A stretch of 64,000 nt of DNA from Amyloporia xantha (GCA_036971615.1 JAYKKR010000001.1:1240001-1304000); one strand, 5' to 3'. Positions 1-12,057 are shown, counted from the stretch's first letter. The notes: generated from the sequence alone by a model not told the origin. A program made the numbers and translations.

Positions 1-47
1 CCCTCGGAGAAGTATTATGAGTCGGTGAGCCATCCAGTCATCGCGCT

Positions 48-1855
48 ATGCATGCAGTACTGATCCCAGCGAAGGTCATGCCGTGCGGTACCTGCATCCC
101 GTTCGATGCCAGGTGCGTGATTGTGCCAAGTACGGGACGGTGCACCACCTGCCAGAACAGGAAGAAGAGGTGCTCGATGGCGCCGCGCAACATGAAGGGC
201 AATCCTCTGAAGGGGCCAAATGGCAGCAAGGTCGCGGCCGAATACCAGAAGGTCCTGAAGAACTGCATTGCGGATGGGCTCAAACCCCCTCCACCCATCT
301 GGGACGACGTCAAGAAGAGGATTGTCCAAGATGGCGACTGACGACCCGCCTTCATCGCCACCTGCCCCAGTCAAAGGCAAGCGCCCCGAGCCGCTGTGAA
401 GCCGGTCGTTAAGAAGGACATGATGGTGGTGGACGGGGACGATGAGGACGAGGAGGATGAGGAGGACGAGGAGGATGAGGAGGACGAGCAGAAGGAGGCA
501 CCGAAGGATGTCGAGATGAAGGATGGCGCTGTGGACGCGGATGCCGCGGATGACGACGAAGTGGATGGGCAGCTGCGGGTACTGTCAGCGACGGGGGATG
601 AAGTGGCGCAGCGGTCGGAGGAAGACGATCCCGTCGCCGACACCCTGCACAGCCGTGTGAGGCTCAGCAAGATGCGCAAGGCGCGGACGACGAGCAAGTC
701 AGGTGCCTGGGTGGGGAAGCCGCCTCCGACAACTTCGAAAGGCAAGGAGCGTGAGGTCACAGCGACGCTAACGGCGGATGGAAGCGTGCAGGATGGCCAG
801 ACAGCCCTTATCCCTAGAGAGGGTGAGGTAGCATGTAAGTTTCTCCTGGCGATGATTGCAACTCGTGACCAACTGACCAAGTTAATGTGTGGCTGCCAGA
901 TGAGCATGGCGCATACCAGCATTTCCGAGGGTTCGCGCGTGATCCAACTGCGGAAGTGGGAGCGAGCAATGAGGGCGGCGAGTCAAGCAGGACGCCGGCC
1001 CTCGACGTTTACTTTGCGGAGCAGCGGAAGGTGCTGGAGGCCAACACGTCCGCCATGCAAAAGTGGCAAGCACAGTTCGGGGGCATCGTCAAGACCTTCG
1101 AAAAGTCCCTCGCCGCCATCACCACGCAGCAGGTGAACATGAGCGCGCGACTCCACACGACGGAGGGGCAGGTCGCTGGACTCCTTGCGCGGGTCGATGG
1201 CGCTGAGAACAAGGTCGAGCAGCTTGAAGCCGCCAACACCGCTGAGCGCATCGAGGACCTGGAGAAGACGGTGCTCATACTCCAGAACGAGCTCGTCGCC
1301 ATCAAGAATGATGTGGCGCTGGAGGACCTCCGGGCAAAGGTGGCGTCGATGGTGGTGCGCATGGATGGGATGGCCGAGCAGGGGCAGACGGACAGTGAGA
1401 CGACCCGGGCGATAGTGGATCAGATCACTCGGGGTGAGGCGCGGTTTGTGGGGCTCAAGTCGCAGTTCGAGGCCGTGCGGCGCGATGTACACCGGCACAA
1501 CCAAGCGGAGTCGGAGAGGCTGGCGATCCAGGCGCAATCTTCAGCACGGAATCTGGAGTTGGATGAGCAGGTGGCGAACAGGGCGCGGACGGCGAAGGCG
1601 ATCATAGCGCACCCCGACGCGAGTCGGTGGAGCACTCGAGAGCTGGAGGGGGGAAGCGCAACTGCAGGAGAAAGCGAGGGCGGTCATCATGACGCCAGCA
1701 TGGATGGCGGAGAAGGGATTGAGAATGCTGGGGCCCTCGGGGATGGTGACGCTGTCCCACAAGGGATGGATGTTGATCAAGTCTATCACAGTGAGCAGAC
1801 AGCGGTAATCACTGCCACGGGTGGGCCATCTGCAGGAGGGTCGATGGCGCCGTAA
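48..1855 (+). CDS. Zn-cluster, acidic and coiled-coil protein of basidiomycete accessory regions
   Basis: No named family is recognised. The N-terminal exon encodes six cysteines spaced CX2CX6CX8CX2CX6C, the spacing of a fungal Zn2Cys6 cluster. The basic stretch (QNRKKRC) lies in the second half of the cluster, not the first as in Gal4-type factors, so DNA binding is plausible but unproven. A run of Asp/Glu follows (about 435-560), then a linker. A clear intron lies at 835-899 (GTAAGT...CAG, phase 1). The last exon (900-1855) has long heptad-like stretches over about 1050-1560, predicting a coiled coil, and a low-complexity Gly/Ser tail. An in-frame TGA at 339-341 separates the Zn-cluster part from the acidic part. 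Either a poorly defined intron removes it or the gene is broken. The start could also lie upstream of the window. Confidence 0.6.
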
Positions 1856-2045
1856 TGGCGCCATCCGTTCCATCTCGCCATCTTCATACTTGCTTACTTC
1901 GTGTTACGTCGCCATGTATTTCAATTACGTCTCCCAATAATATACGCATGCATCTATAACTTGACTCTGGCCAATGAAGATTGCACGGCGCAGTACTACT
2001 CTACGCCATCTCATTCTGTAATGACATAGCTACACGGGATATATC

Positions 2046-5000
2046 CTAACGGCGACGGCCACGCTTGGCGGGCTTTCGTGCAGGTACCTTGCCTACCTTA
2101 CGTGGAGATTTACGAGTGGCAGGTCCAGGAGCTGGCTCTTCCTCCTCGACGCCATCCTCATCGCTGTCATCGACCACTTTCGCTGTGCGGCGCCCTTTCC
2201 CTCGCTTGCCACGACCTTTGGGACTGCTCTGTCCGTCATTCTCATCATCACTCTCATCTATCGCTTGCCCTTTGCGGCTCCCTTTCCCTGCCTTGCGATG
2301 AGCTTTGGGACTCCTCTGGGCGCCATCCTCATGATCGCTATCATTCACGAATCTCGCTGGAAGGGCACCCTTCCTTCGCTTTCCCCGACCTTTGGGACTG
2401 CTCTCGACGTCATCTTGACTGCTGGAATGCCTTTCGTCATCGCTCACATCCAGTCCCTTCGCGTGACGACCCACTTTCCTCCGTTTTCCATGACGTTTGG
2501 GGATGGCTCATCCTCACTAGGTTGATGGCCCCGCTTCTGATTCAAGGCCTCCTGCCTGGCTTTGGTCTTCTGCCTTGTGTGTGCGCCCACTTTCGTAGCA
2601 TTGAGAGCATTCGTGATTGAGGAAACCAAGGGTGGGGCATTGATGTGGACCTCCTGTGCCTTGCGCGCGGTGTTGCGCGTGACACGCCGTGGCGGGGCTA
2701 AGGCTGGAGAGGGACCGCGATCTACATCGCCATCCATGGGTTCGCCATCCGCGGGTTCGCCATCCGTGGGTTCGCCATCCGCGGGTTCGCCATCACCGAC
2801 TTGGACATGAGATGGCGACGATGAAGGATGTAACTGATAAACGTCCTGTTCGTTGGGCGAGGATGAGAAATCCATCACTTGTCTCCTGATTGGTGTTTGT
2901 GACCTCCGAATGTGTGAGCGATCAGGTAATGAATCGCCATCTAAGGATGGCGCGCGCGGTGGAGATGGCGATGGCGGCTGTGGGACCATCACCGGGCGTC
3001 TGGCCGATGGCGCAAGAATCCTGGAAGGAATGTTCTCCTTGGATGATTTGAGATGGTTTGTGTGCAGTGGCTTCTTGAAGAGGGGAATGTGGGGAAGACG
3101 GTGCTTGCCACCTGGGAAGCTGTCAGGGATCGGTGAGCTGTACGATAAATCTGGGCCGTCCGAACTATCTGGCGCTGCTGGACCGTAGGCATAGACATTG
3201 CGGGATGGGCCTGGCTGGGGCGGTGTTCCTGGTGGTGGTGGCCGTCGGGCCAATGCTGCAGGTGCCTGTGGCGTATGGCGCAGTCCTACAGCACGTGGCC
3301 CTTGTAAGTGGGGTGGCTTTGGGCGAAGTGGGGGAGGCGGTCCTGATGGCAGATTTCGGACAGGTTTATGTGGGGTTACCTTTGTTTCCCGTATCTGGTT
3401 GGAGTCTGCATTTGAACCAGGAATGTTTGCCACTGGCGGCCTTGCTTGCAACGGGAGTGGCGGTCCTCCAATGGGTTTGCGCGTGCTGTCCACTTGGGCA
3501 TGAGCAGTTGTCACTGGATTGGTATCTTTACGACCTCCTGTGGCTACCACAGGCTTGGTGAGCTTGATCATGGAGCGCAGTCGTGCGATGTGTGGATCTA
3601 GCCGCTCCCCGATAACTGTAAAAGGAATCTGACTTGTCGTGACATGGTCGGGTATGTCTAATGGCGGTCCATCTGGATCTCCAAATGCAAATTGTGCCGC
3701 TGTAAGATCTCTGTGTATCATGGCGATGACAAGGAGCACTTGCTCAATGATGGCGACATCGTCCGTAAGCTTTCCGGACTTATTCAGATAGGGTTTGGAG
3801 TCAAGCCATTCTAACGCAGGGTTGATGCCGTCTGCTTTCCCATGAACCATAAAGGACAGATGCTTGTGCGAGTAATCCCAGGAGCCCCAGCTGAAACCGT
3901 CTGGTGAATGCCTTGTTTCCTTCAGTCCTCTCTATTGTTACACCGGTTAGCGACAGATTTGATTGGTAAATGTGGGCATTACCATAAGGCGTGGTAGCTC
4001 ATCCACGATGAGGCGAAAATCTGTGGATGGCGCCACCATCCGCAGCCATTCCTGACGCCGTGTGCGCGATCGCGATGCCCAACTTGGCGCAGCGCCATTG
4101 GCACTGTCCATGTCATCATCATCTGTTGTTGTGTCGCCAAATTTGAACACCTCCCCTTCCGACGAGCTGTCCTCATCCATACTACTACTGTCATCAGTTG
4201 CGGTGGGTTTGGCAACTTTGGCCTTTCCCTTCTTCTTTTGAGCATTTGTCTGCTTCTTCCTCGCCACCGTCTTTCCCTTGCCCACTTTCGGCTCATTATA
4301 GAGTGCAGGAATAAGTTGAGAGTTCTCGTCACCGCGCGTTTTCAGGCACGCCTTAAAGCGAAAGGCGCACTGGCCTTTGTTGGCTTCTTGGGCGGCTCTC
4401 CAATGTCGAAGCACGCCGACTATGTCCCTCCGGACCATGTGCGATGGGTCATCAAACTCAAAGTCGGCGGGCACCATTCCTGAATCGATGAATTGTGAAC
4501 CGCGGACCTTTAGCGCGCGCCATGGGCATTTCTCCCGGTTGTTCCCCGCTGCCCGCTCTAATATGTGCGCCATCAGTCTCGCCATGAGCGCCATGTGCAT
4601 TATCACGTACTATAGTGAATGGTGAGAAACTCCCGAATCATGGACTTCATCGCGCCCAATGATGGCGGGTTGTCGCCATCCAATGGCGGTATCAACGGTA
4701 AGCCGCCATCGTCGAGTGGCAGCTCCCGATATGTGTCACCGGATGTTGCCTGTGGCTCATCTACACTACCGTTGACATCAAGCTCAAATGCTTGAGTGCT
4801 GTACTTTGCCCATTTCACCATGGTGTCGGTGTGCCAGTCGTCCACCTTGCAAAAGGCGCTTCCTCCCTCCATCTCGTCATTGAAGTCGTGTCTATAAGAG
4901 GCTGTTAGCGCAAATGTCAACATGCGTGCGACAAGTTCCTACTCCTGTATCACCACCCTTCCTTTTTCGTTTTTGTAGCTGCTCAGTGTGAAGATCCTCA

Positions 5001-5674
5001 CCCCATGGCGCCGGTAGACATCATACGCAAAATCCCTCAAAAACGGAATCAGCTCCTTGTCCGCTTTTCTTGGTCACTGTCAGTCATTTCCTAAGAGCGC
5101 AAACTGCCAACACTCACTTTGATGATCCCGCCTTCAACTGCTTGGCATTCTCATTGAACAGATCTGCCTTCTCCTGATATTTCGCCTTGGCCTCATCGCT
5201 GAGTTGGCCAAAGAGCTCAGTGACGACGGAGGTGTATATCCCTATGTCTTTGTTCGACACTCCTGCTCCATTTGTCCTTTCATCTGTCACTTGTCTTATC
5301 ATCGCACTCTTTTCCGCCTGAAACATCTCCCTCGCCGACCGTTTCTTCTTGGGAGGGCGGGTGGATTTGGCAAGGAAAGTCCGGAAGTGGTTGCTGAAAT
5401 AGGTACCCAGTACCTATGGGAAGCTGTGAATCATGATGACCATGCTTCGAGATAACACAAGATTTGACCTTTTCAGTACAGCCCTATCCTCCAGCTCCGA
5501 GAAATGTTCCATGAGAATCGTGACGGCGGACTCAAGGATCGGTGCTCTCGCTGTTCCTTGTGCGTGTCGCCATTCCTCTATTTGATCAGGGATCTTGTCT
5601 AGATATGCCTGAATGATGGATAATCCCATGTCGTAGCCCACAGAATTTCCAGATGTGTTGAGGAAGATGGACAC
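2046..5674 (-). CDS. Long multi-exon protein with C-terminal AT-hook-like basic repeats, accessory family
   Basis: At least six minus-strand open segments read as one basidiomycete-type protein whose function I do not recognise. From the N terminus: a helical segment (5414-5674); a segment resembling the 'FxxEK...IxxY...LxxEEKxxYxxKA' stretch seen in agaricomycete hypothetical proteins (5114-5326); acidic and tryptophan-containing exons (4603-4923 and 3947-4606); a conserved-looking block with FSWGSWDYSHKHLSF (about 3840-3890); a long Pro/Ser-rich disordered stretch; a DGEP tandem repeat (2735-2800); and a tail with three copies of a basic SPKGRGKR-type motif alternating with acidic DSDDE stretches (2090-2420). 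GRGKR motifs resemble relaxed AT-hooks, so chromatin or DNA binding is an inference. It is divergent from the TET/JBP gene at 6073. The 5' end is unresolved; the frame stays open to about 5700. Confidence 0.6.
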
Positions 5675-5707
5675 CTCAGCACTGTTCAGAGGAGGTCGCC
5701 AAAGCCA

Positions 5708-6072
5708 TGTCTGTCTCCTTGCACTACTTTGCTTCCGTGCTCCGACTCCGCTGATGGCTGTCGCTCAACCTGATCGCGCTCGCTGAAAGCAGAAATCCCG
5801 GGGGAATTCACCCGCGGCATGCCTACGGCTTGCTTGGGAAGCACGGTGGCAGCTCAGGCGGCATGATGGCGGCATCCTCGGGGATGGCGGTCCGCAGATC
5901 AACAATGGTAGCCGATCACCGGATCACACAATGCCGATCGGCCGCGCGAGATCCTACAGGCCCTTGCGATCAAGAAGGGAAGCGATCGACAAACATGCGT
6001 GCAGTCGTAACAGCAGTAGACAATGCTGTTGCAGCATGGTCGACAGGCGTTAGGTCCTGCTAGTAATATACA
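5708..6072. other. Spacer between divergent genes, possible 5' exon of the TET/JBP gene
   Basis: An open frame on the plus strand (5830-6063) is in the same frame as the TET/JBP start at 6073, separated by TAG TAA at 6061-6066. Its C-terminal part (VTAVDNAVAAW) looks like the helix found near the start of related proteins. A GT at about 6050 could remove the stops as an intron, which would lengthen the dioxygenase N terminus by up to about 75 residues. Otherwise this is the promoter region shared with the 2046-5674 gene. Confidence 0.35.
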
Positions 6073-7378
6073 ATGGGGAGTGCATGGCAAGATACCCTCA
6101 TATTCCTTGCCATGATATCACCCAGCGGCCTCGACTTTAGCGACACATTGGCGGCCTGTATGCGAGATATGTTTCAGTATTGGCTGCACAAGCTGCGGGA
6201 CGATTCAGGCCCACTGAGGCAACCACAGCCTCCTACTCATGTCCGGGCAGACTTTGTCATAGAATGCAGTGATATCGCTCACCAGCTCGCTCAAGCCTAT
6301 ATCAGACCTGGTGCGTCATTGCGAGTGCTAGTGAGCCCTGAGGCATCACACTGACCGTCAAGCTAGTACGCTTGGCATGGGATATTGATCGCTATTCCGA
6401 CTCCATAGGGGTGGGCAACACAGGGCAGAATGTGAGACTGGAGGAGCAACTGAAGGCGAGGTGGAAGCCTCTAGTTGAAGATAAGACTGTGGTACTCGAT
6501 GAACCCTGTGTGTTGGTGGACCAGCACTCAAGAATACTAGCGTGGATCCTTCCTGGACTGCTTCACGCCGATCGTCAGGTGGGCCTGTCCACCCTTCCTC
6601 CTTTCGAGATACTCATTGTGGAATGGCTGCAGAGGGAAATACGCACAGCGACGACCCACCTATCCACGCAGCTCATGCGCAAAGCATGCGGAGGAAATTG
6701 GAGAAACGACGCCAAATACTTCCGCCGTCCATCAGAGTGCGCCATCCCCCCAGGGACGGTCAATCTGTCTCCAGGATGGCATGCCCTTGGACATACCGTA
6801 GGTCGCGTTGGTTGTGACTGCACTGCGTCGCTGATCGCGGCGCATATTGGTAGGGCCCTTGCGATCCTGTGGAACCTTCAACCAGCTTGCGCGGCCGGGA
6901 TGGCGAGAGTGGATGGCGGTGGTTGAGCGCCATCCGTGATTCAGCGGCCATCCTCTCTGCTATGATGTCTATCATGCATCCCGACCTTTACGCCGCGGGT
7001 CGCACATGCATTAGGACACTGTCGTGTGGCCTGGACCACAAAGATATAGTGAACAAGTGGTCGTCCATATTCAACGGCGTTCAAGTCATAAGCAATCGCG
7101 CCACTCCGCTACATCGCGACAAGAACTCCAGAAAAGAGTGGTTCGATCTGCTGACTACGGTGGGTAATTATGGCCCATTAGAGATGGAGCTCGACGGGCC
7201 CAACGTGATGATAGACTACAGGCCTGGCAGTGTTGTGGCATTGTGTGGAAAGCTTCTACGGCATGGCGTTCAGCCATGCAATGGTGAGCACGTATGCTAT
7301 GCTTACTTCATGAGAGATTCGGTGCATGCATCGATGAACATAAAGGCACCTCATTGGATGGAGTGGGGTTTTTTTTAG
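6073..7378 (+). CDS. TET/JBP-family 2-oxoglutarate/Fe(II) dioxygenase (predicted 5-methylcytosine oxidase)
   Basis: The C-terminal half has the basidiomycete TET/JBP double-stranded beta-helix signature: the iron-binding HxD in ATPLHRDKNS with the following EWFDLL and VGNYG; a PGSVVALCGKLLRHGV segment holding the distal iron-binding His; and a final CYAYFMRDSV whose Arg is the likely 2-oxoglutarate contact. The N-terminal half has the family's LDEPCVLVD...ILAWILPGLL and PPGTVNLSPGW segments. Exons join in frame with introns at 6311-6366 and 6798-6853; a third possible 54-nt intron follows HADRQ at about 6579. The stop follows a run of eight T at about 7370. The family oxidises 5mC in DNA. Iyer et al. 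(2014) described its expansion together with KDZ transposons, and here a KDZ gene lies 45 bp downstream in convergent orientation. Family assignment is strong; activity is inferred. The N terminus may extend into 5830-6063. Confidence 0.85.
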
Positions 7379-7423
7379 AGTTATAAGTGTAACAACAAAT
7401 ACTATCTCAGTACATATCACCGA

Positions 7424-10400
7424 TCACGCCTCACACTTGGTGAAGTGAGCAGCGGCATGATCCGCCATCCCAGTCCAGAGCGCCACCTGACGGCGCGCGT
7501 AGCATACATGGCCAGGAGGCCCGATCAGACGCGAGCGCCATTCGTCCGCCTTGTGGTGAAAGCTGGCCACTGTCCACTCCATCTCCGCCTGGACCATAAC
7601 CAAGTCCTCGGCCCATCTGTCTTTCCGAGATTTGGCGCGTAACCAGTTCACGCGATGTACTTGTCCGTGTAAATCAGGACGCCATGCCAATCAGACGTGG
7701 ACATGTCACTCACACTCTGTCAACCAATTCGATTGCGCAGTATCACCTTCAATGTCCACGGTCCATATCCAAGATAGCGTCTCCTGCCGGGACCCACGAA
7801 TCGAGTTATCTAGCATGGCGGTGATGGCTTTGAGATCCACGTGTTGGATGGCTTGGAACCGTGCCCGGATATGGTCGTCGGGATTGAGGGCAAGGATGGC
7901 GAGCCTGCTTTGAGTGTATATGCGTACGTTTTCCAACACGGTTCGTTGTGTCGCTATCACTTCATCCCAAGACCTGAGCTTTTGGCGTTGGCTTTTCGCA
8001 TGGCGCACCGCTGTCCGAAACAGCACTGACTTGTAGCCGATGGCGAGGCGAATCTGATGAAGCGCGTCGTTGGCTTGACCCACTCGCAAGCTTAGCTCCT
8101 CAGCCGCTATGTCCTCCAGGTTAGTGGCCAAGATGACGTCATAGCCAAGCTGTGAAGGCAACGATATAATGGCGTTCTCAGGTTGTATTCCTGATTCCAC
8201 TTCCCCGGGAAACATTTCCTCCAACGGATTGACGTCTTCTTCCAGCGCATCCCATTCGGCGCCATCGTAAGTGATTCCAGGACCGTCGCGGTCATCCTCA
8301 AAGAGGACTGGTAGATAGGATGTAGCTTTCGATTGAAATGCCGCTATTCTCTTGTGAAGTCGTTGGCGCCGCTCCTCTAGCGTAAGGCGGTCGACCAGCA
8401 GCGGATGGCGCCCCATCTTGCGCTTGAGCTGGCTAATCCCCAATCTGTCAATGTTCTGTGAGATTCAAGTGACTATAGCACGCCGTGTAGACTTACTGCA
8501 GCTCCTGGATCTTCATTCCAGTAGCGATCCATGCAGCCACCCCTGATGGCGCCCTTGTGTAGTCTCCTTTTGGGTCAGCTGGAGTTGGATGGCCATTCGG
8601 CTAGGCGCTGTTTATATTGAGTACTCATCAACGTTGAGCCAAATGTTATTTCTCACCCTTCTTCATTTTGACGTCAAAAATGTCCATGGCGCTGATGGTC
8701 TCTGTGCGCATGGCCAGCGCTTCGGCTTCTGCATCCCGCCACTCTTGCAGCTGCTCTTCTGTGCTGGACCGCTCCATATACTCCAAAACTTGTGCGCTCT
8801 CAGTAGCCCCAGTTTTGGCCTTGCGCCACTTTCTAACATGTGTGGCCGCTGTCGGATGGCGATGAATGTCTCCACATTTACCTATCGCGATGACCACCTA
8901 CCAATACCTGTGAGCTTCTTCCAGTTGGAATCATTCATATGATCGTCGATGACTTCCTTTCGATGTGCCGTGGTCATGCCGCGTGTGCTACCCGAAATGA
9001 GATTCAACGGCGCCCAAAGGGTTTCAATCACTTCGCCATCAATCTGACCAGCACCAGGAATGAAGTTGGGTGAGTAGCGAGGAAAGCATGTGTCTTGATG
9101 GCCGTGGACATGAAACAGGCCTATTCCGCGCCGTATCTCCACGTTCGGCGGCATGTGCAAATACTCACTCTCCCCAAACCGCTTCATGAGATTGATGCCG
9201 TATTGACACATGATGTCGTACATCACCAGCAGCACCTGGATACCCGCCATGGTGGCGAGCACCTCGCTCAACGCGTAATCCATGTTCATCTGTCTAATGG
9301 CGGGTATAAGCGAGCCACATGAATGGGAAAACTAACACATACCTCTCGCCTTTCTGGAAATCAACCACCGCATGCGGCATGAAAAACCCATGGCGCGCAC
9401 AGGCCGCCGCCCCAATCCCCGTGGCTTCAAGGTTATGGCGATCTGCGTTCGCCTGGTTGACGGCGCGATGATCGTGACAGAAGGATTTCTACCTGGGATA
9501 TAAGCATCCAAGGATTCATCTACTAGGAGCCAATCACGGACCTCTTTATGCTCGATGGCGACAGCGAGATGCTTCTTGTAGGTGTCGTCGCCCACCATGA
9601 AAGCTGTCGCCATCGCTGAGAATGACGTCATCCTCTGGGCGACGCATCTTGAGATGCTCCGCGCTAAAGTTGCCGTCCATTACGATGCTCCTCATGTACT
9701 TCCATCTGCTGTCGCGTTACACATGGCGCTCAACGAAAGTCTTACATGGCTTACTGTACAGGGTCATCACGCCATCCTGCGGCGAGATTAACGCCAGGCT
9801 TGGGACATGCTGGGCACGCCAAAGCGAGGCCACCGGCGGGTATGGCGTTGGTGGCGCCATGGCCATATCCATGCCATTTGCGATATTTGAGGTTTCGCCA
9901 CTGGCGCGACACTCGCAGGAGTTCCCTGTAGCGATCCTATGCCCTTGTGAACGCAAACACACAATGATATGACAATGGCGACCTACCTGAACTGAATGCG
10001 GGAACGCAGAGTTGGTAACGCGCCGAAGCTTGCTGTAGTAATTCATCCCCGAGGTTTTGCATTCCTTGTTGGTGAGCAAAAAGTCATCCAACACCCGAAA
10101 TGTGAACGCAGTGCGCGGTCGCTTGGTACTTCCAGGATACAGCCCCATGTCCAGTAGCTGTACATCAGGGGTAGCCCGATTCTCGCACTGACACCACACA
10201 ACATCAAGTTTATGGATGCCGGTTACATCGACTATGGTCATCGTGTCATTGCTGTAGTAGCTAGGCGGCGATGGCGCGTCGGGTGGCGCCGACCCTTCAT
10301 CGCCATCGTTATCCCCGGCATCGCTGACATCGTCTTCCTCGCCATCATCTTCTACCCCGGCGTGTTGCCCCATAATAGGTCTCTCCGCGTATACACATGG

Positions 10401-10998
10401 TTCGCCATCGTGGCCCAAATGCATTGCGACCCCTACCTCACGAAGCCATGCTGGCTCGAAGAATCCGTCAGCCCACTTCTCCACCCGATGCAGCGGCATT
10501 CGGCGATGTGTCAGTTGGAGGCAATCTGCGCAGTACACGGGGCGCCCAAAGCATTCCAAGCAGCGCCAATCGCCTTGCGGACCAGCGCATTTGCAGCATC
10601 GCCTCTCTCCAGGAGGCGCTTCTAGCTCGATGATGTGGCTTAGGTACTCTTCTCGAAGAGGAAGCCATTCTCGCATAAAGTCGTTCTGCGACTGGCTCGC
10701 TTTCAGCCTTCACATTGAACAGCCCAAATATGGCGACGGAGCTCACCTTGTGCAGACTCCTCATCGGCATCACATTGTCGAACACCACATGTTCCTGCAG
10801 CGGCTCCGAATATTGATCATGAGACGCGGCTTTAGAGGGGGACTTTGATGGAGATCTGGCATCTGCGACCTGCAGCGATGCGCGTGGAATCGGTATTTCT
10901 TCTGGAACGTAAGTTACGGCGCCTCTTGCAGTTCGCCGCTCTTTGCGCCGCACGAACATCGCATCGCCACTGACGTCTTGCTTCTTGGTGCGCGCCAT
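7424..10998 (-). pseudogene. KDZ-superfamily transposase with CxC2 cysteine cluster, frameshifted copy 1
   Basis: Reading down the minus strand: a start at MARTKKQDV (10998); a CxC2 cluster typical of KDZ transposases at about 10470-10620 (C-x2-C-x7-C-x2-C-x6-C-x2-C, then THRR and PLHR); an acidic linker; the VDVTGIH...CQCENR block; a second CPACP pair (about 9800); and the RNase-H-like core. Likely catalytic acids are the Asp in VMDGNF (9676), the Asp in MYDIMCQY (about 9210) and the Glu in GQIDGEVIETLW (about 9035). CHDHRAVNQANADRHNLE lies at about 9440-9480. A helical C-terminal region runs to the stop at 7424-7426. Between ILSDGDSF and MVGDDTYKKH (about 9598) the frame shifts by one base, and no intron fits there. 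The transposase is therefore probably broken, or the site is a sequencing error. No terminal repeats were identified. Confidence 0.85.
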
Positions 10999-11270
10999 GA
11001 CCGAATCACCGCGGACAGATGACAATTGCCTTATTGTGATCCATGACAGCTTCCTTTTCATACTGAATGAGAAACTCTCACGCCCCTTCCTCATGATGTC
11101 TTATCAATAACGGATCTTATACACGCGATCATCTGCAGGTAATTTGCCGATGCTTATCTGCGACGGATCTTCGCCATGACCTTCCCTCAAGGCCATCACC
11201 CGATCCCCCATCCACTGCTCAAATGCAGCCCACAGATCACGCTTTTTACCCATTCACGACCCACATCACA

Positions 11271-12057
11271 ATGGCTCCCGCTTTTGCTAATCGCGCCGAA
11301 TCCGTCGCCAACCTCATCGCTATCAATCGCCGTCTTGTCATGTACTACTCCTGGCGCTGCGAACAGGCTATCACCACGGTGCGGACCGCTTGCGCCAATC
11401 CAACCAGCAATGTCGCCATCGACCTCACGTTGGCGAGGTGGGAGATCGGGCTTCGTATGGAAATGGTACCATTTCGAAATCGTCACACCAATACATCTGC
11501 ACTGACGGCTAACAGGACGCCATCAACAGGACGCCATCCGCAACTGTCTTGGCCGCCTCGCACTCGTTGGCGTCACCGACGTCGAGCTGCCAGATGTGGT
11601 TCAGAAGATCGTCGACGCTACCACGTTCGGCGCCATCTCCAGGATCGACGTCATGAATATCTTGCCTTACACACCGCTTCCTGCGCCGCCATCGCCACAG
11701 CTTCAGCAACTCCATACGGACACTGACCCTGCATGGTGGACTTGGCCTGATGTCCCTCCCAGCAACCTTCCATCGTGGTGGAAGTGTCCACTGGTTGACA
11801 GAGTGAGTGCCCGCTCTTCTAGTTGTTTGTGACATGCTGACACATTCCTGGTGTTACTATTTGGATAGCGTTGTGGAGACACCTATCGGATCGACTGCGG
11901 CGACATGAGCGCAGTCCTCAGTCGTTTGGAAGAGGTCGAGAAGCTCGCCACACGCTTTGTCGAGAACCGCCATCAAGACGCAGACGAGATCTCCAGGATT
12001 TTGGATGGATACAGGGAGGTGCTTTTGCCAGATGAGGTGTGGGGTACTGTCTCCTAG
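11271..12057 (+). CDS. Small hypothetical protein downstream of the KDZ/TET block
   Basis: Three exons join cleanly: 11271-11465, 11530-11802 and 11869-12057, each a whole number of codons, giving about 218 residues. Introns are 64 and 66 nt. The product begins MAPAFANRAESVANLIAINR, has a central Pro/Trp-rich stretch (WWTWPDVPPSNLPSWW) and ends in a helical acidic/basic segment. No domain is recognised. It is divergent from the KDZ transposase (start 10998), with 272 bp between them. The first intron's acceptor lies in the second of two exact 14-bp tandem copies (11511-11524 and 11525-11538). Using the first copy's AG would shift the frame to an early stop. Confidence 0.55.

Noticed and set aside
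371..922. Minus-strand frame with a poly-Ser run
   Set aside because: It is the antisense of the Asp/Glu tract in the Zn-cluster gene.
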